Made by a program: the position numbers and the translations under genes. The notes beneath the pieces were generated by a model, which saw only the letters and a program-made list of their open reading frames with translations, was not told the origin of the DNA and did no database searches. 8,135 nt of DNA from Prevotella sp. (lineage in GTDB: Bacteria; Bacteroidota; Bacteroidia; Bacteroidales; Dysgonomonadaceae), in contig JAISKQ010000053.1 in NCBI GenBank assembly GCA_031260865.1, positions 1 through 8,135 of the forward strand, in the 5' to 3' direction. Numbering within the stretch: the first letter of the stretch is position 1; each line of letters begins with the position of its first letter. Shown piece after piece: positions 7,474-8,135 of this stretch.

Positions 7474-7497
7474 GTAACAAAGGTAACAAAAGTAACA
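7474..7497. repeat. Expanded core: three GTAACA steps
   Basis: Here the core has three 9-nt steps (GTAACAAAG, GTAACAAAA, GTAACA) instead of two. It is preceded by a triplicated CTCAAAA run (7444-7464). This indicates slippage-type growth within the array. Confidence 0.7.
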
Positions 7498-7525
7498 CTT
7501 TTCTGAAGTCCTGTCTTTCAGACAG
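7483..7525. repeat. Inverted partner of 143-185
   Basis: This 43-nt segment matches the reverse complement of 143-185 at 41 of 43 positions. It consists of a core copy, TTTTC, and GAAGTCCTGTCT-TTC-AGACAG, the last part being the 6-bp stem hairpin at 7511-7525. Confidence 0.85.
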
Positions 7526-7737
7526 TATTTGTCCCTTTATTTCATTCTTCAATGAGTAGCTAACGGCGAATAAACTAATGGCTAACAGCGAATTTGTCAA
7601 AAAAAGTGACAAAAGTAACAGTTTGTAGTCAACACCGCTTCGCTCCATTCTTCTTGCACGCTTGTAAACTCAAAACTTAAAAAGGTAACAAAAGTAACAG
7701 TTTGTAGTCGTCACCGCTTCGCTCCATTCTTCTTTTT

Positions 7738-7768
7738 CTTGTAAACTTGTAACTCGTAACTTGTAACT
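7738..7768. repeat. Tandem CTTGTAA run
   Basis: CTTGTAAA, CTTGTAACT, CGTAA and CTTGTAACT follow one another directly and end the right array. After this the sequence becomes non-repetitive until about 7912. Confidence 0.65.
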
Positions 7769-7772
7769 ATAT

Positions 7773-7915
7773 AAGATAAATTTAGAAAAATAAAACGCAC
7801 CAATTACGAGGTATTTAATCATCAATTTACCTTTTTTAACAATGTTCACAAAGTTCTCCATCAAGAGATCTTGCTTTATACCTTTCAGATAATAGCCAAT
7901 ATCGTTTTGCGTCAC
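7773..7915 (-). pseudogene. Possible gene remnant between repeats
   Basis: On the minus strand a frame opens with GTG at 7915 and reads TQNDIGYYLKGIKQ, LLMENFVNIVKKGK, LMIKYLVIGAFYF before running into the CTTGTAA and core repeats; the frame stays open to 7670. The unique part, about 48 codons, has a plausible protein-like composition with Lys-rich and hydrophobic stretches. The GTG sits inside a repeat-derived ATGAGTGAC and is preceded immediately by an in-frame stop, so there is no natural 5' end. I do not recognise a family. It could be a fragment of an older gene cut at both ends by repeats, or chance AT-rich sequence. It starts 31 nt after the HAD stop on the same strand. Confidence 0.2.
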
Positions 7916-7941
7916 TCATAACTCTTTACTTATTACTCAAA

Positions 7942-7970
7942 ACTTATCACTTATTACTTATCACTTTATC
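7942..7970. repeat. Heptamer repeat at the HAD gene end
   Basis: ACTTATC, ACTTATT, ACTTATC and ACTTTATC follow in tandem. Related sequence (TTACTTATTACTCAA) lies just left of it. The run contains the stop codon and the last seven codons of the minus-strand HAD gene. Confidence 0.8.
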
Positions 7971-8135
7971 ACTCCCTAATAGATGATTTAATTGACTAAA
8001 AGTTTCAACTTTGAAAAACTTATCGCTTACAATATGTTCATCAGCCAGCTCATGCTTCCACATCGTATGGTAGGGTATATAGGCGGCATACATGCCAACG
8101 GATAACGCGGGGTATATATCCGACTTTAGGGAATT
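7947..8135 (-). CDS. HAD-family hydrolase, C-terminal fragment
   Basis: Only the last 62 codons and the stop are in the window; the gene continues past the right edge. The fragment reads NSLKSDIYPALSVGMYAAYI then PYHTMWKHELADEH. This is the C-terminal part of the YjjG/phosphoglycolate phosphatase-like haloacid dehalogenase family: an N-S-x-x-SDI motif IV region (the Asp helps bind Mg2+), followed by the strand ending in PYHT-W-HE. Such enzymes are cytoplasmic phosphatases; the substrate is unknown. After FSQLNHLLGS the last residues DKVISNK and the stop are encoded entirely by a heptamer repeat, so the natural C-terminus has probably been replaced or extended by repeat DNA. The frame is too short to appear complete, but the motif match is clear. 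Confidence 0.8.
   Translation of the reverse strand, partial: NSLKSDIYPALSVGMYAAYIPYHTMWKHELADEHIVSDKFFKVETFSQLNHLLGSDKVISNK

Larger units (their letters stand above)
6764..7768. repeat. Right repeat array built on a 15-nt core
   Basis: About 1 kb of non-coding DNA holds eight copies of the core GTRACAAAAGTAACA, starting at 6779, 6857, 6947, 7266, 7360, 7483, 7606 and 7685. Most sit in a larger composite unit: CGCTTGCAAACTCAAAACTT, then AAAAA, the core, CTTTT or GTTTG, then CACCGCTTC (five copies, near 6974, 7293, 7386, 7633 and 7712) and ATTCTT. Spacing between cores is about 78-123 nt, except for one 319-nt gap that contains the palindromic element at 7074-7191. The core is itself a direct repeat of GTAACA at 9-nt offset. 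Minus-strand frames through it read VTFVTF-type peptides that are artefacts of the repeat. The origin is unknown, and no transposase is present. Confidence 0.88.

Noticed and set aside
7466..7648. A 60-codon minus-strand frame in the right array
   Set aside because: It consists of core repeats and the CTGTCT hairpin segment, and has no family resemblance.
6764..7768. CRISPR array
   Set aside because: The repeats are unevenly spaced (78-319 nt), the intervening sequences are themselves repeated, and no cas gene is present.

Overview
The window looks like a chromosomal segment from a member of the Bacteroidales; a Dysgonomonas- or Parabacteroides-like genome is my best guess, but the genus cannot be fixed from the sequence. 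Three things point there: Bacteroidetes-type promoter elements (a TTTG, 19 nt, TAnnTTTG promoter before the L,D-transpeptidase gene and a perfect TAnnTTTG before the first gene), the near absence of Shine-Dalgarno sequences, and protein sequences typical of that order. Base composition is moderately AT-rich.

Layout. (1) Positions 1-250 are repetitive, hairpin-rich, non-coding DNA; 250-527 is AT-rich leader DNA ending in a promoter. (2) Three plus-strand genes follow closely: a flavin reductase-like FMN-binding protein (528-1037), a stand-alone GyrI/AraC-type effector-binding protein that overlaps it by 4 nt, and speA, biosynthetic arginine decarboxylase (1526-3418), ending in a hairpin that may be a terminator. 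(3) A separately promoted lipoprotein L,D-transpeptidase of the YcbB type lies at 3596-5383. (4) folC, folylpolyglutamate/dihydrofolate synthase, runs convergently on the minus strand (5391-6686), only 7 nt from the transpeptidase stop. (5) From about 6760 to 7770 there is a dense array of degenerate repeats built on a 15-nt core, GTRACAAAAGTAACA (8 copies here, 2 inverted copies at the left end), interrupted by a palindromic REP/BIME-like element (7074-7191). (6) 7773-7912 is a short unique stretch that may be a gene remnant, and 7947-8135 is the 3' end of a minus-strand HAD-family hydrolase whose last codons lie inside a heptamer repeat.

The genes are ordinary metabolic and cell-wall genes: polyamine synthesis, folate polyglutamylation, peptidoglycan cross-linking, and a flavoprotein/effector-binding pair that is probably co-translated. 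I see no sign of a defence system, phage or conjugative element. The unusual part is the repeat architecture. The five-gene block is flanked by long inverted repeats (about 73/77 and 41/43 identical positions). The left copy looks like the product of a deletion between two core repeats of the right array, so the repeats appear recombinogenic and could in principle invert the block.
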